Origin: Synechococcus sp. PCC 7335
GTDB lineage: Bacteria > Cyanobacteriota > Cyanobacteriia > Phormidesmidales > Phormidesmidaceae
Direction of reading: 5' to 3'
DNA: 64,000 bases
NCBI RefSeq assembly: GCF_000155595.1
Contig: NZ_DS989904.1
Location: 3,399,720 to 3,463,719, forward strand
Position 1 is the first letter of the stretch. The number at the start of each line of letters is the position of its first letter. The notes under the pieces were generated by a model. That model was not told the origin of the DNA, did no database searches, and worked only from the letters and a program-made list of their open reading frames with translations. This document shows, piece after piece, positions 24,681 through 32,335 of this stretch. A program made the translations under genes and the position numbers.

Positions 24681-25546
24681 CTAAAGCTGTCAGCGCATGG
24701 CAAAGCTTCAAGCGTGATCGCGCTGCAATTATTGGTAGTGGGGTGCTATTCGCTTTTATCCTAGCGGTGAGCATTGGTCCGCTGATATATCCAGCTTCTT
24801 ATAGCGAGATTGATTTTGCTAGAGCGACTAGCGCACCTAGCTGGCAGTATCCTTTAGGCACGAACGATTTGGGACAAGACCAGCTAGCCCGATTACTTTG
24901 GGGTGGGCGAGTAAGCGTAGCCGTAGGCATCACAGCGATGCTGGTATCCGTTTCATTAGGAACCTTAATCGGTACGCTCGCAGGTTTCTGTGGTGGTTTG
25001 GTTGATACTGTTTTAATGCGAGTAACCGATCTGTTTTTATCTTTGCCACAGCTACCGCTGCTGCTGCTAATTATCTATTTGTTTCGCGAGCCCATGCGTC
25101 AGCTAGTGGGACCAGAAGCAGGGATCTTCGTCTTAATCATCTTAGTGATTGGCGGCTTAACATGGATGTCTACGGCCCGATTAGTGCGTGCTGGATTTCT
25201 AGCGATGAAAGAACAGGCATTTGTACAGGCAGCGCGATCGCTAGGTGCTCATCCTGTAGAGATTGTGTGGCGACATATCTTACCGAACGTAGTCGGTCCT
25301 GTGATTGTTGCAGCAACCTTGGGCGTAGGCAATGCCATCATTACTGAGTCAACTTTGAGCTTCTTGGGAATTGGCTTCCCTCCTGATGTTCCTACTTGGG
25401 GCCGAATGCTTTTCGATGCTCAAAACTATGTGGCTAGCGCTCCCTATTTAGTCGTTGCGCCGGGCTTAGCAATTTTTCTGACCGTATTGAGTGTGAATTA
25501 TCTAGGCGATGGATTAAGGGACGCCTTGGATGTGCGTTCACGTTGA
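24677..25546 (+). CDS. ABC transporter permease, DppC/OppC type
   Basis: Inner membrane permease of a peptide or nickel type ABC importer. The N-terminal part has FKRDRAAIIGSGVLFAFIL (the OppC_N region), then GTNDLGQDQLARLLWGGRVS. The permease loop that contacts the ATPase is in AARSLGAHPVEIVWRHILPN. ITESTLSFLGIGFPPDVPTW is also typical. 289 residues with about six membrane segments. GTG start overlaps the preceding gene. No substrate-binding protein, second permease or ATPase gene is nearby, so it must work with parts encoded elsewhere, common in cyanobacteria. Confidence 0.85.
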   Translation: MTKAVSAWQSFKRDRAAIIGSGVLFAFILAVSIGPLIYPASYSEIDFARATSAPSWQYPLGTNDLGQDQLARLLWGGRVSVAVGITAMLVSVSLGTLIGTLAGFCGGLVDTVLMRVTDLFLSLPQLPLLLLIIYLFREPMRQLVGPEAGIFVLIILVIGGLTWMSTARLVRAGFLAMKEQAFVQAARSLGAHPVEIVWRHILPNVVGPVIVAATLGVGNAIITESTLSFLGIGFPPDVPTWGRMLFDAQNYVASAPYLVVAPGLAIFLTVLSVNYLGDGLRDALDVRSR

Positions 25547-25597
25547 TCTACCAATTATGCATAGCCACTGTCTAATTTGGCATAGCCACCTGATGTA

Positions 25598-25627
25598 GAC
25601 GAGCTTTTCCTATGTAAAAAGCTCGTC
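25598..25627 (+). terminator. hairpin after the permease gene
   Basis: GACGAGCTTTT (25598-25608) pairs perfectly with AAAAGCTCGTC (25617-25627) across an eight-base loop. It lies about 50 bases after the permease stop. The T-run is part of the stem and no clean T-tract follows, so it may be a weak or bidirectional terminator. Confidence 0.55.
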
Positions 25628-25715
25628 CAATAAACTTATTTTGCGCTAATTTTTGATTTGAGCGAAAAAACTACACTATTCGCGTCCTTGTAACTCACAT
25701 CAACGGAACGTTGTC

Positions 25716-26081
25716 ATGCAGTACTTACCTTTAGCTGCCCGAATATGCTTAGCATTAATTTTTCTAAATTCGAGTATCAATAAGCTCTTAGATTTTCCTG
25801 GGCTCGTCAATACAATCGGCCAAATACTACCTTTAGCAGGGCTTTTAGCAGTAGGTACAGTTGCCTTCCAGTTAATTGGTGCTATCTTTTTAGTTCTTGG
25901 CTACAAGGTTCAGATTGGTGCAACGCTATTGATTCTGTTTTTAATTCCGGCTTCTCTGGTCTTCCATAACTTTCTAGCAGACCCTAGCCAGCTCAATAGC
26001 TTTCTTAAGAACGTGGGTCTTATCGGTGGGCTGCTGCTGCTGATATATACGGGACCGGGAAAAGTCAGTATCGATAAATGA
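25716..26081 (+). CDS. DoxX family membrane protein
   Basis: 121 residues with four predicted membrane segments. The N-terminal ARICLALIFLNSSINKLLDF matches the first helix of DoxX/DoxD-like proteins. The others are LAGLLAVGTVAFQLIGAIFL, GATLLILFLIPASLVFHNFL and the C-terminal VGLIGGLLLLIYTGPG. Role in redox processes at the membrane is only suggested by the family. It is 45 bases upstream of an NADH dehydrogenase gene on the same strand, consistent with co-transcription. Confidence 0.8.
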   Translation: MQYLPLAARICLALIFLNSSINKLLDFPGLVNTIGQILPLAGLLAVGTVAFQLIGAIFLVLGYKVQIGATLLILFLIPASLVFHNFLADPSQLNSFLKNVGLIGGLLLLIYTGPGKVSIDK

Positions 26082-26125
26082 CTACCGATGTAGCACTGAC
26101 AAACAGAGAATAGTAAAAGAACAAC

Positions 26126-27412
26126 GTGAAGAACAGTTTGATTAAACCAGATCGATCATCAAGAAAGCGCCCTAAGGTAATGATTGTAGGATCAGGTTTT
26201 GGTGGGATGCAGGCAGCGCAGTCTTTAGCGAGAAGCGGCGCTGATGTGCTGATAGTTGATCGAAATAACTACAATACTTTTGTGCCGTTACTTTACCAGG
26301 TGGCGACGGCTCAAATAGCCCCAGAGATGATTGCTTACCCAATTCGGACTATCCTGCGAGGGCGCGGCAGGATGAATTTTTTGAAAGCTGAAGTTCAACA
26401 GGTTGATTTCGAAAATCAGGTAGTTAAAACTGAGGATGCGGTGATTGACTATGACTATCTAGTTTTATCAACAGGTAGTCGTCCACGGTCTTTGGGGGTT
26501 GAAGGGGCGATCGCTCATACGCTACCGCTGATGAGTCTCAATGATGCGATTACAATTCGGAATCATCTTTTTCAGTGCTTTGAGCTAGCAAGCCGACTGT
26601 CCGATAGCCAGCGCCGGAAAGCGCTGCTGACATTTGTGATTGTTGGAGGTGGGCCTACAGGTGTAGAGGTAGCTGGAGCGCTAGTGGAGCTAATACAATC
26701 TCTTAGAAGAGACTATTCCAGATTGAATCGGCGAGAAGTGAAGATTGTGCTTGTACAGTCTGGAGATACTTTGTTAGCAAACCTGCCTACTCGACTGGGC
26801 CGATATGCTAGCCGAAAGCTATCTAAGCTGGGTGTAGAAGTTCTGTTTGATACTAAAGTTAGCAGTGTGAGCGATCATTCTGTTGTCTTTGAAAATGGCA
26901 GTACCCATGCTAAATGGGAGAGAATGACAGAGACGGTAATCTGGGCAGCGGGGCTAGAGGCTGCGGTAGTTGAAGGTGCAGATAGGAGTGAAACAGCGCC
27001 CAAACAGAAGCTGAAGGTACGCTCTACGCTACAGCTATGTGACTATGATAACGTGTATGCTATTGGCGATCTATCGTATGTAGAACAGAATGGGAAGCCA
27101 TTGAGTGGCGTTGCACCAGAGGCATTGCAACAGGGCGTGACCGTAGCAAAGAATTTACATAGGCAGTTACAGGGCCGATCTCCTAAAGGGTTTAGCTATT
27201 TCAATAAGGGGAGGTTGGCAATTATTGGTGGATATAGCGGTGTAGGGAAGATTGGACCGGTGCTGCTGACTGGTTTTATTCCTTGGCTGATGTGGCTTGG
27301 GGTGCATGGTGTGTATCTACCGGGCTTTCGCAATAGGTTGATGGTATTGATGAGCTGGATACACAACTATGTATTGCGCGATCGCCCAATACGGGTAATC
27401 ATACGTTCGTAG
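26126..27412 (+). CDS. ndh: type II NADH dehydrogenase (NDH-2)
   Basis: A membrane-associated FAD enzyme that oxidises NAD(P)H with quinone and does not pump protons. 428 residues. FAD-binding motif MIVGSGFGGMQAAQSLARSG near residue 15; the quinone-site-like VPLLYQVATAQIAPEMIAYP; NADH-binding motif FVIVGGGPTGVEVAGAL in the middle; second FAD motif DNVYAIGDLSYV; C-terminal amphipathic part GFIPWLMWLGVHGVYLPGFR for membrane attachment. GTG start at 26126. It converges with the next gene. Confidence 0.9.
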   Translation: MKNSLIKPDRSSRKRPKVMIVGSGFGGMQAAQSLARSGADVLIVDRNNYNTFVPLLYQVATAQIAPEMIAYPIRTILRGRGRMNFLKAEVQQVDFENQVVKTEDAVIDYDYLVLSTGSRPRSLGVEGAIAHTLPLMSLNDAITIRNHLFQCFELASRLSDSQRRKALLTFVIVGGGPTGVEVAGALVELIQSLRRDYSRLNRREVKIVLVQSGDTLLANLPTRLGRYASRKLSKLGVEVLFDTKVSSVSDHSVVFENGSTHAKWERMTETVIWAAGLEAAVVEGADRSETAPKQKLKVRSTLQLCDYDNVYAIGDLSYVEQNGKPLSGVAPEALQQGVTVAKNLHRQLQGRSPKGFSYFNKGRLAIIGGYSGVGKIGPVLLTGFIPWLMWLGVHGVYLPGFRNRLMVLMSWIHNYVLRDRPIRVIIRS

Positions 27413-27453
27413 GTCTTGGCATCGATCAGTGGCATAGTCTGGCTACGAACTAC

Positions 27454-28251
27454 TCACGAATGATTTGGCTGAGAACAGCTTCCTGATGTGGTATCTGTTA
27501 GTGTCTCTTGATCAATAAGTGCTTTTTGTTCGGCGATCGCTTCTTGATGAGATCTCTCGCCTGATACTCCTCTGGCACGAGCATCTAGATTTTTTAACGT
27601 ACGATTGCGTCCGTACAGCGTTAGTAGATCTCCTGGGACCACTAGTGTTTTACCCTGTGGCGCACCGACATAGATTCCATCTTGTCGCTGGATACCTAGA
27701 ATCACGACCCCTTCAGCTTTAAGCTGAAGTTCTTTTAACTGCTTGTTTGCTAACCAAGTCCCTTCTTCTACCTGCAGCTCAGACACCGTGTAGTCTTTAC
27801 TTAGGCGCAGTAAGCTAGCATAGTCGCGTATATCTAGCCGGGTCCAGCGCTTTAGAGCTACTAGCTGTACAAAGCGAGTAAGGAACTTATCGAAGGCTTT
27901 ATCAGTGGCGATCGCCCATAGAACAAAGAAGCCTAGTGCCAACAAACCCAATCGAGAAAATGTCTGCCCAGAACCCGTGGATGATACAAACGTCAGTACT
28001 AAGGAAGAAACAACGGTTACGATACCTGCATTCCCTAGTAGCATCAGCCACATGATAATGCGCCGACGAACCGGGTGGTTCGTTGCTTGTTCTGACTCTT
28101 TAGTAGTGAATCCTGCTCCGGTAAAAGCAGAACGTGCTTGAAACTGTGCAGCCTGTGCTGAGAGACCGGTAAGCACCAGCGCTTCGCTTGCAATTCGCGT
28201 GATCAGCAGAGAAAGCGTAACGGTTGCCAGCACAGAGATCAAAGCTGCCAA
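27454..28251 (-). CDS. membrane protein with TrkA-C (RCK-C) domain
   Basis: 265 residues. The N-terminal half has three likely membrane segments (MAALISVLATVTLSLLITRI; IIMWLMLLGNAGIVTVVSSL; LGLLALGFFVLWAIATDKAF). Between the first two lies SAFTGAGFTTKESE, which looks like the pore-loop signature of TrkH/Ktr-type channels. The C-terminal half is a TrkA-C fold (LRLSKDYTVSELQVEEGTWL, then KAEGVVILGIQRQDGIYVGA and VVPGDLLTLYGR), a ligand-binding domain of potassium and other ion systems. A role in ion transport or in sensing nucleotides is inferred. No ATP- or NAD-binding Rossmann domain is present. Confidence 0.65.
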   Translation of the reverse strand: MAALISVLATVTLSLLITRIASEALVLTGLSAQAAQFQARSAFTGAGFTTKESEQATNHPVRRRIIMWLMLLGNAGIVTVVSSLVLTFVSSTGSGQTFSRLGLLALGFFVLWAIATDKAFDKFLTRFVQLVALKRWTRLDIRDYASLLRLSKDYTVSELQVEEGTWLANKQLKELQLKAEGVVILGIQRQDGIYVGAPQGKTLVVPGDLLTLYGRNRTLKNLDARARGVSGERSHQEAIAEQKALIDQETLTDTTSGSCSQPNHS

Positions 28252-28315
28252 GAGTATGCCTCCAAGAAACTAAGTTTCATCACTTTTTATACAGGTTTGT
28301 CTATTGAAGATTGGC

Positions 28316-28346
28316 GTCTGTGCGGAGCCGTCTAGTCCGCACAGAC
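28316..28346. repeat. 11-bp perfect inverted repeat
   Basis: GTCTGTGCGGA (28316-28326) and TCCGCACAGAC (28336-28346) are exact reverse complements with a nine-base spacer. It lies between the end of the Hsp20 gene and the start of the TrkA-C gene, both on the minus strand. No T-run follows on either strand, so an operator or RNA structure is as likely as a terminator. Confidence 0.6.
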
Positions 28347-28446
28347 TAGAGAGCTGGGTGAGGAAGCGGATATGAAGTAGGCCGCTGAAACTGGATTTTA
28401 GCCGATAGGCGGTCTTGATAACCTCCTGGCGGCGTCCTAACACTCA

Positions 28447-29001
28447 CTATGCTGTCTGTTCTTCTGTCTGGGCCTGGCCTACAGCATCAGAGTTGCCCTG
28501 GTTAGAAGCCGATGATATTTGCTGAGTATTACTAGAGCGTCCATTGAGGCTGACTTTGACCGCTTTGTTAGAAGTGTCTTCTATCTTAGGTAGGTCTAGC
28601 ATGAGAATGCCATCTTTGTATTCTGCCTGTACATTGCTGTTATCTACAGGCTCTGGTAGAGGAATACTGCGGCTAAAGCTACCGTAGCGAAATTCAGAGC
28701 GACGCTGGCCGTCCTTTTCGGAGGTTGATTCGGTCTTGCGTTCGCCACTAATCATGACCGCTTCTTTGGTTACTCGAATATCAATGTCGTCTGCATTCAT
28801 ACCGGGTACTTCTAGCTTCAGATGGATCTTATCTTCGCTTTCTTCCATTTCTGCTAGGGGCAACATACCCATAGAGCCCATAGAGCGGCCGGACATAGAA
28901 GATTGATTATTTTCATGGGCAGAGATATCGTCAAACAGACGATTCATCTCGCGCTGCAAAGACATTACTTCCCTAAAAGGATCCCATCGTACAATCGCCA
29001 T
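28447..29001 (-). CDS. Hsp20/alpha-crystallin small heat shock protein
   Basis: ATP-independent holdase chaperone that binds unfolding proteins. 184 residues. N terminus MAIVRWDPFREVMSLQREMN, as in class A bacterial Hsp20. The alpha-crystallin domain runs from about residue 50 (EMEESEDKIHLKLEVPGMNA) to 150 and holds RYGSFSRSIPLPEPVD and YKDGILMLDLPK (the A-x-x-x-n-G-v-L motif). The C-terminal tail is rich in Ser, Gln and Asn, and no clear I-x-I anchor is seen. ATG at 29001 preceded by AGGAGAAG, a good ribosome binding site. Confidence 0.93.
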   Translation of the reverse strand: MAIVRWDPFREVMSLQREMNRLFDDISAHENNQSSMSGRSMGSMGMLPLAEMEESEDKIHLKLEVPGMNADDIDIRVTKEAVMISGERKTESTSEKDGQRRSEFRYGSFSRSIPLPEPVDNSNVQAEYKDGILMLDLPKIEDTSNKAVKVSLNGRSSNTQQISSASNQGNSDAVGQAQTEEQTA

Positions 29002-29304
29002 AATGTGTCTTCTCCTTCTCAGTTTGATGAGTACTAACTACTAAAGAAATCTACTTTGGTGAAGCGCCTAGAAGTCTTGTATTTCTTAAGCCCTTCTAGA
29101 AAAATATTGTCTTTTCGTAGAAGAAGTAGAATCTATCTAAGGCTATAAAGAGTATTAAGTTTCTTTTTCAGCAGATAGACGGTGTATTTGTGCTCGCTGA
29201 TAGGAAGAGTAGATCGGCTAATCGAAAATATTATGGTTTGTGATGGGATATTCCCCTTTAGGTAACTGAGAGATACGCCCAAGGATGTGAAGGGTTTGAG
29301 TTTT
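29002..29304. other. leader region of the Hsp20 gene
   Basis: About 300 bases upstream of the Hsp20 start and downstream of the TenA-like stop. It is AT-rich. I looked for a CIRCE element (TTAGCACTC-N9-GAGTGCTAA) and did not find one; a short ACTAACTACTAA segment and TTCTAGAAAAATATT are present but do not fit a known heat-shock element. A promoter must be here; its position is not clear. Confidence 0.4.
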
Positions 29305-29934
29305 CTAACCATCGGTGGAGAAGGCCATCTGCCAAAAGTCTTCTTCGAGCTTAGCAACCTTCAAGAAGTTCTGTTCTGCTTGCTCTTGTTCTGTTGGGCT
29401 AGCAGCGGCTAACGCACTATCGGCTTGCTGTTCGAGCAGTCTGACGTATTTAGTAAAGTCGGGACTGCCCCAGCGATCGGCGAACTCGGTATAAGGTTCG
29501 GGCATGGGGCGATGAGTCTGCCAGCCCTGGTTGTAGGCAAGCTCGATCGCCCAAAAGGTGACAGCTTGGATAGCGTAGGGCTGGGTAGCTTGCGATCGCA
29601 TGAACTGACAATAAGTCTGACAAGTAGGCTGACGGGCAACAGATAATGAGAGCGATCGCTCGGTAGCCTTGGCCTGAAACCATAGTAGTTCGTCTTTGAT
29701 GGCTGTTAGGCCACTAAGGAGAGTGTCAAAATGGGGAACGGGCGCAGCGGCGAGGAGCTGGGCGGCCATGCGGGTAAATTCTGTAACAAACAGATAGTCC
29801 TGAACGAGCCAGGTATTAAACTGATTGGGTGTGATGGTCCCCTGCTGGCAGTTTTGCAAGAAGGGATGGACTGTTGCTGATTGCCACGCTTGTGGATGAT
29901 TCGAGAGAAGCGTTGCGCAGGTAAGGGGAGTCAT
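29305..29934 (-). CDS. TenA/THI-4 family protein
   Basis: Helical protein of the thiaminase II family, which salvages thiamin pyrimidines. 209 residues. Typical segments: HPFLQNCQQGTITPNQFNTW, YLFVTEFTRMAAQLLAAAP, LWFQAKATERSLSL, and the helix AIQAVTFWAIELAYNQGW. The nucleophilic Cys that lies in an l-P-C-x-W-x-Y segment of TenA_C enzymes is absent here, so this is a TenA_E-like protein, in which a Glu pair is thought to act. The substrate may be an amino-pyrimidine or another compound. ATG at 29934. Confidence 0.75.
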   Translation of the reverse strand: MTPLTCATLLSNHPQAWQSATVHPFLQNCQQGTITPNQFNTWLVQDYLFVTEFTRMAAQLLAAAPVPHFDTLLSGLTAIKDELLWFQAKATERSLSLSVARQPTCQTYCQFMRSQATQPYAIQAVTFWAIELAYNQGWQTHRPMPEPYTEFADRWGSPDFTKYVRLLEQQADSALAAASPTEQEQAEQNFLKVAKLEEDFWQMAFSTDG

Positions 29935-30023
29935 GTAGGTAAGAGCGAGTGCGTAATCGCCTAGCTTTTACGCAAGGCTTGAATATTGTATAGCAAACGT
30001 TGATAGCAACTACTGTAGGTATC

Positions 30024-30848
30024 ATGGACTCTTTGCAGCTGATTCTTTTAGGGCCACCGGGTACGGATGTAGGAGCGCAAGCGGTCACCCTCTCTGAGCG
30101 CTGGCAAGTTCCCTGTATCTCAGCGGATAGTCTTCTAGATGGGAGTGATCTTGAGGAGAATTTAGGGAGACTGCGTCGGAGGTTTGAGCAGCCAGATGTG
30201 ATGCTTAATGGATTTGTGCTAGAGGGATTTCCTCGAACGCTTTCGGAGGCGAAAGCTTTTGACGAGATGATATCCAAGTTTGGCTTGGCTGAGACAGAAG
30301 TGGCCTACATCATGGCGTCGACTGGAATTTTAATCAATCGGCTGCTGCCTAGGAAAGAGGCTGGAGAGTCGGTATCGAGTATCCGTGAGCGAATTATGGA
30401 TTACAAAGAACATAGCTCAGCTTTGTTGGACTATTATCAAGAGCGATCGCGTCTCCACATGATCAACGGCAATCGCTCTGCGGCTGAAGTGACAAACGAT
30501 CTCGTTCAGCTAGGGCGGGAAGAAACCGGGTCAGCTAGTTTTATTAAAGACGAGGTGGCTTTAGATAGGCTAATTGAGAAGGAGTCTTTGCTGGTGGTCG
30601 ACTGTATAGCATCCTGGTGTGGACCTTGTAAGCTGGTGTCACCATTAATCGATCAGTTAGCGGAAGAGTATGGCGATCAGGCTACGGTGGTAAAGCTGGA
30701 TTTTGATAGTAATCGGCAGGTGGCTAAACGATTTGGACTGAAGGGAATGCCGTCAGTGATGTTTTTTCAAAAGGGCCAGTTAGTAGAGACTTTAAGAGGG
30801 GTAAAGCCTTACAAGGTATACAGCGATACGATGTGTCAGTTTTTGTAA
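30024..30848 (+). CDS. pseudo-adenylate kinase domain fused to thioredoxin
   Basis: About 274 residues from ATG 30024. The first 170 residues follow the adenylate kinase fold: LILLGPPGTDVGAQAVTLSE where the P-loop is expected, LNGFVLEGFPRTLSEAKAFD (the substrate-binding G-F-P-R motif) and the last helix region SVSSIRERIMDYKEHSSALL. The catalytic P-loop Lys is missing (D-V in place of G-K), so kinase activity is doubtful. Residues 170-274 are a thioredoxin: VVDCIASWCGPCKLVSPLID with the WCGPC active site, then KRFGLKGMPSVMFFQKGQLV with the cis-Pro. A TTG start at 30000 is possible, but a GTAGGT precedes ATG 30024. The kinase-like part may sense nucleotides. Confidence 0.8.
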   Translation: MDSLQLILLGPPGTDVGAQAVTLSERWQVPCISADSLLDGSDLEENLGRLRRRFEQPDVMLNGFVLEGFPRTLSEAKAFDEMISKFGLAETEVAYIMASTGILINRLLPRKEAGESVSSIRERIMDYKEHSSALLDYYQERSRLHMINGNRSAAEVTNDLVQLGREETGSASFIKDEVALDRLIEKESLLVVDCIASWCGPCKLVSPLIDQLAEEYGDQATVVKLDFDSNRQVAKRFGLKGMPSVMFFQKGQLVETLRGVKPYKVYSDTMCQFL

Positions 30849-30916
30849 GTTGTAATTTTTCGATAGCGTGAAATGAGAGCGGAGAAGGATTTGGGAGCGT
30901 GGGTGAGATTTCTCAG

Positions 30917-30932
30917 CTTAGAATTATCTAAG
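30917..30932. promoter_or_regulatory. possible operator upstream of the imelysin gene
   Basis: CTTAGA at 30917 and TCTAAG at 30927-30932 form an inverted repeat around ATTA, about 85 bases before the imelysin start. An AT-rich stretch (ACTTTTAAATAATAGCTATA) follows that could hold the promoter. Iron-related genes are often controlled by Fur, but this does not fit the Fur box well. Confidence 0.3.
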
Positions 30933-31017
30933 TAAGCTTTACTTTTAAATAATAGCTATAGTGCTTTTCTTTACATAGACTGTTTTGAATACAGCGTGTA
31001 TCTATCTATAGCGTCGA

Positions 31018-32265
31018 ATGCCTATTGAACGATTTTTCGCAGGTCTTGTCAGATCTGCTTTTACAAAGTTCTTTCTTTTTTTAATCTCAGCTAGTATTTG
31101 TTTAATCTCAGCCGGGATAGGAGGAGCTTCGCAAGAAGTCACTGCTTTCGAGAATGTCCAGAAGTCTACTGGTGGGTTGGGTGAGCTGGTACATAAGGCG
31201 TTAGGGGCTGATTCAAGTCAATTGGCTTCTGGTGAAGTGAAGCGTCTAAACCAGCAGTTTTCTGCGGCGGTGATTTTGCCGGTTTACCGATCGCTAGCGG
31301 AGCGAACTAGGCAACTAGCCGTTGCCGGCCAAACCTTTGAGCAAGCGCCGAGTGAAGCGTCGCTAGAAATCTTCCGGGCTGCCTGGCTAGAAGCTGCCTC
31401 TGCTTGGGCGCGTAGTCAGGCAGTTGCATTTGGTCCAGTGCATTCTTTAGGGCATAGCGTTGCACTTGATTTCCCTTTGGATCAGGCGGGGATTGATGGG
31501 CTGCTAGCAGATATCCCAAAGGCAAAGGGGACAATCGATTTGGAATCGGTGACTTTGCAGCCCTCTCTACAGGGCTTTGAGGCAATGGCCTATCTCCTAT
31601 ATGGAGATGAGAGAAATAAGATTGCAAGTGATTTTTCGGTGCGAGAGCGACAGTATCTGCGCCGGTTGGCAGTGACGGCTGCCAATGTTTCGTCGGAGTT
31701 GCTGAGCGCTTGGCAAGTCGGGTGGAATGGGTACGCCGCATACGATACGTTGCTAGCCACAGCAGGTCAGCCTGACAACGGTGCCTACATGACAGTGGAA
31801 TCTGGAACAGAAGAGATTGTTCGCAGCGCAATCAACGCTCTAGATAAAACTGTGAGTGAAATCATTCCTTCCCTCCTAGAAACCTCTGAACAGCTTAACG
31901 GTTCGTCTGGAAGAATTGCTTTACAGCTATTGATCAGCACTGTCCAAGGTATTCAGATCGCCTATGAAGGTGCGACTGAAAGATTGGCTGTCAAGTCTGT
32001 TCAACTGGTGAGAACAGAGAAAGAACAGAAAGAGTTTAAGCGCGCAGGCGGCATCGGTCAGTGGGTCGAAGCTGAAGATCAGGAAATCGATCGCCAAATT
32101 AGGCAAAGTCTTGAAGTTACGTTAGAGCAACTAGAAGAGGCAGCCATTAATCCTGTTGATATAGAGGCTTTGAGCCACGCTCAACTAGCTTTGACTGCCG
32201 TCAAATCACGTTTAGAACAAAATATGCTGCCTTTGGTTCAAATTCAGACGATTGCTTTTCGATAA
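31018..32265 (+). CDS. imelysin family protein (IrpA-like, periplasmic)
   Basis: Imelysin-fold (M75 family) protein thought to bind iron or a related ligand in the periplasm. 415 residues. The N terminus has an export signal (FFLFLISASICLISAGIGGA). The first repeat contains LPVYRSLAERTRQLAVAGQT and FRAAWLEAASAWARSQAVAF; the motif GPVHSLGHSVALDFPLDQAG corresponds to the family's G-x-x-H region; LQPSLQGFEAMAYLLYGDE corresponds to the 'G-x-x-A-x-E-y-L-L' motif, here with Ala-Tyr in place of the usual Glu-position residue. The next gene encodes a di-heme oxidoreductase, a known combination in iron-regulated loci. ATG at 31018. Confidence 0.85.
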   Translation: MPIERFFAGLVRSAFTKFFLFLISASICLISAGIGGASQEVTAFENVQKSTGGLGELVHKALGADSSQLASGEVKRLNQQFSAAVILPVYRSLAERTRQLAVAGQTFEQAPSEASLEIFRAAWLEAASAWARSQAVAFGPVHSLGHSVALDFPLDQAGIDGLLADIPKAKGTIDLESVTLQPSLQGFEAMAYLLYGDERNKIASDFSVRERQYLRRLAVTAANVSSELLSAWQVGWNGYAAYDTLLATAGQPDNGAYMTVESGTEEIVRSAINALDKTVSEIIPSLLETSEQLNGSSGRIALQLLISTVQGIQIAYEGATERLAVKSVQLVRTEKEQKEFKRAGGIGQWVEAEDQEIDRQIRQSLEVTLEQLEEAAINPVDIEALSHAQLALTAVKSRLEQNMLPLVQIQTIAFR

Positions 32266-32335
32266 AAGCATTCAGTAGAACTTCTGCTGCCGAAGCGCTT
32301 TATTGGTTCATCTTGCTGTTTTCTTAACTTTGTTG

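Noticed and set aside
29041-29130. CIRCE or other heat-shock element before the Hsp20 gene
   Set aside because: The TTAGCACTC/GAGTGCTAA arms are absent; only partial AGTACTC-like bases are present.
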